Shown here piece after piece: positions 63,357 to 64,000 of a DNA stretch of 64,000 nucleotides (position 1 is the first letter of the stretch; each line of letters begins with the position of its first letter). The DNA is taken from NCBI GenBank assembly GCA_025060595.1, contig JANXBX010000005.1, forward strand, positions 62,001 to 126,000. The letters are read 5' to 3'. The position numbers and the translations under genes were made by a program. Under the pieces are notes generated by a model, which saw only the letters and a program-made list of their open reading frames with translations, was not told where the DNA came from and ran no database searches. The stretch is from Synergistota bacterium (lineage in GTDB: Bacteria > Synergistota > GBS-1).

Positions 63357-64000
63357 ATGATTAGCAGGATTGGTATACTTACAGGTGGTGGAGATTGTGC
63401 TGGTCTAAATGCTGTTATAAGAGCGGTAGTTAAGAGTGCCGTTGGAAGACATGGTTTGGAGGTTTGGGGTATTGAGAATGGTTTTAGAGGATTGGTAAAG
63501 AGAGAAATGAGGCCTTTAACTCCCAGCGATGTTTCAGGGCTACTTCCTCGCGGTGGAACTATTCTTGGAACGACTAATAGAGATAATCCGTTTCATTTCC
63601 CGGTTTATGAAGATGGGAGACTTATATATAAAGATATGTCTGATATAGCTATGGAAAATTTTAGAAGATACAAGCTTGATGCTCTTATTGTTGTTGGGGG
63701 AGATGGTAGTCTTAAAATAGCCCTTGAGTTTTGGAAAAAGAAGGGAATGCCGGTTATAGGTATACCTAAGACTATAGATAATGATCTTGAGGCTACAGAT
63801 CTAACTTTTGGTTTTGATACCGCTGTATTGACAGCTACGGAAGCTCTTGATAAACTTCACACGACTGCAGAATCTCATCACAGAGTTATGATTCTTGAGG
63901 TTATGGGAAGATACGCAGGTTGGATAGCTCTTATGGCGGGTATAGCTGGTGGAGCTGATATAATTTTGATACCGGAAATACCCTTTGACTTAGAAAAGGT
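63357..64000 (+). CDS. 6-phosphofructokinase, PPi-type or mixed type (3' end outside window)
   Basis: The first 214 residues are visible: RIGILTGGGDCAGLNAVIRA, LPRGGTILGTTNRDNPF, LIVVGGDGSLKIALEF, GIPKTIDNDLEATD and EVMGRYAGWIALMAG. Lys in PKTIDND, instead of Gly in the pfkA at 51772, is typical of PPi-dependent and group III enzymes, while GGDGS is ATP-like, so the phosphate donor is undecided. AAAGGAGGTG precedes the ATG. The coding region runs off the end of the window. Confidence 0.92.
   Translation, partial: MISRIGILTGGGDCAGLNAVIRAVVKSAVGRHGLEVWGIENGFRGLVKREMRPLTPSDVSGLLPRGGTILGTTNRDNPFHFPVYEDGRLIYKDMSDIAMENFRRYKLDALIVVGGDGSLKIALEFWKKKGMPVIGIPKTIDNDLEATDLTFGFDTAVLTATEALDKLHTTAESHHRVMILEVMGRYAGWIALMAGIAGGADIILIPEIPFDLEK

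Noticed and set aside
1-64000. Insertion sequences, prophage, defence islands, CRISPR
   Set aside because: No transposase, integrase, phage structural, cas or toxin-antitoxin gene and no direct repeat array was found on either strand.

Overview
The window is an AT-rich, very compact bacterial chromosome segment. Arg codons are mostly AGA/AGG, Ile is often ATA, and TTG and GTG starts are common. It points to a diderm anaerobe, probably thermophilic: MlaE-MlaF-MlaD genes whose MlaD seems to carry a C-terminal outer-membrane strand domain, a TRAP transporter, pyruvoyl arginine decarboxylase, the thermophile-associated DUF763 family, and an RpoC of about 1679 residues with large repeat insertions. 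A Synergistota-like or Thermotogota-like lineage fits, but there is no rRNA here and I do not claim a genus. I see no mobile element, prophage or CRISPR array.

Layout. 1-7.7 kb (+): 3' part of mutS2, an FtsA-like ATPase with beta-grasp repeats, a Ser/Thr kinase fused to a UvrD helicase, cheW and an HD-GYP protein. 7.7-11.3 kb (-): rnr and guaA. 11.4-18.4 kb: a diguanylate cyclase, DUF2207 and lemA, a racemase-like protein with an M20 peptidase, and a DUF151 nuclease. 18.5-23 kb (+): a SpoIVB-like protein, then mlaE, mlaF, mlaD. 23-29.5 kb (-): an M18 aminopeptidase, a chemoreceptor, and the TRAP genes dctM, dctQ, dctP behind a previously unmarked tyrosine-codon leader peptide and attenuator. 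29.6-39.5 kb (+): tRNA-Arg(CCG), rpoB, rpoC, an FAH-family enzyme and a cysteine-cluster protein. 39.5-45.6 kb: speD, cysS, an inositol-phosphatase-like gene, uvrC, lgt and a secreted repeat protein. 45.6-55.3 kb (+): dnaX, a CapD/PseB-like dehydratase, dnaE, mtrB, pfkA, pyk, mutM. 55.3-64 kb: an M20 peptidase, a GNAT protein, an orphan OppF-like ATPase, DUF763, speE, an amidohydrolase, speB, a pyruvoyl arginine decarboxylase, a QueG-like iron-sulfur protein, and the start of a second phosphofructokinase.

How it works together. speD, speE, speB and the arginine decarboxylase make a full arginine-to-spermidine route. GGDEF and HD-GYP proteins make and break c-di-GMP. Two aromatic amino acid control devices are present: a Tyr leader in front of a TRAP transporter and the Trp-sensing protein MtrB. 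Seven of the eight convergent gene pairs overlap at their 3' ends; only speD/cysS is separated by a terminator. Several divergent pairs share nearly palindromic back-to-back extended -10 promoters.

The strongest candidates for something undescribed are the Tyr attenuator controlling a TRAP transporter (29238-29468) and the kinase-helicase fusion (3422-6031).
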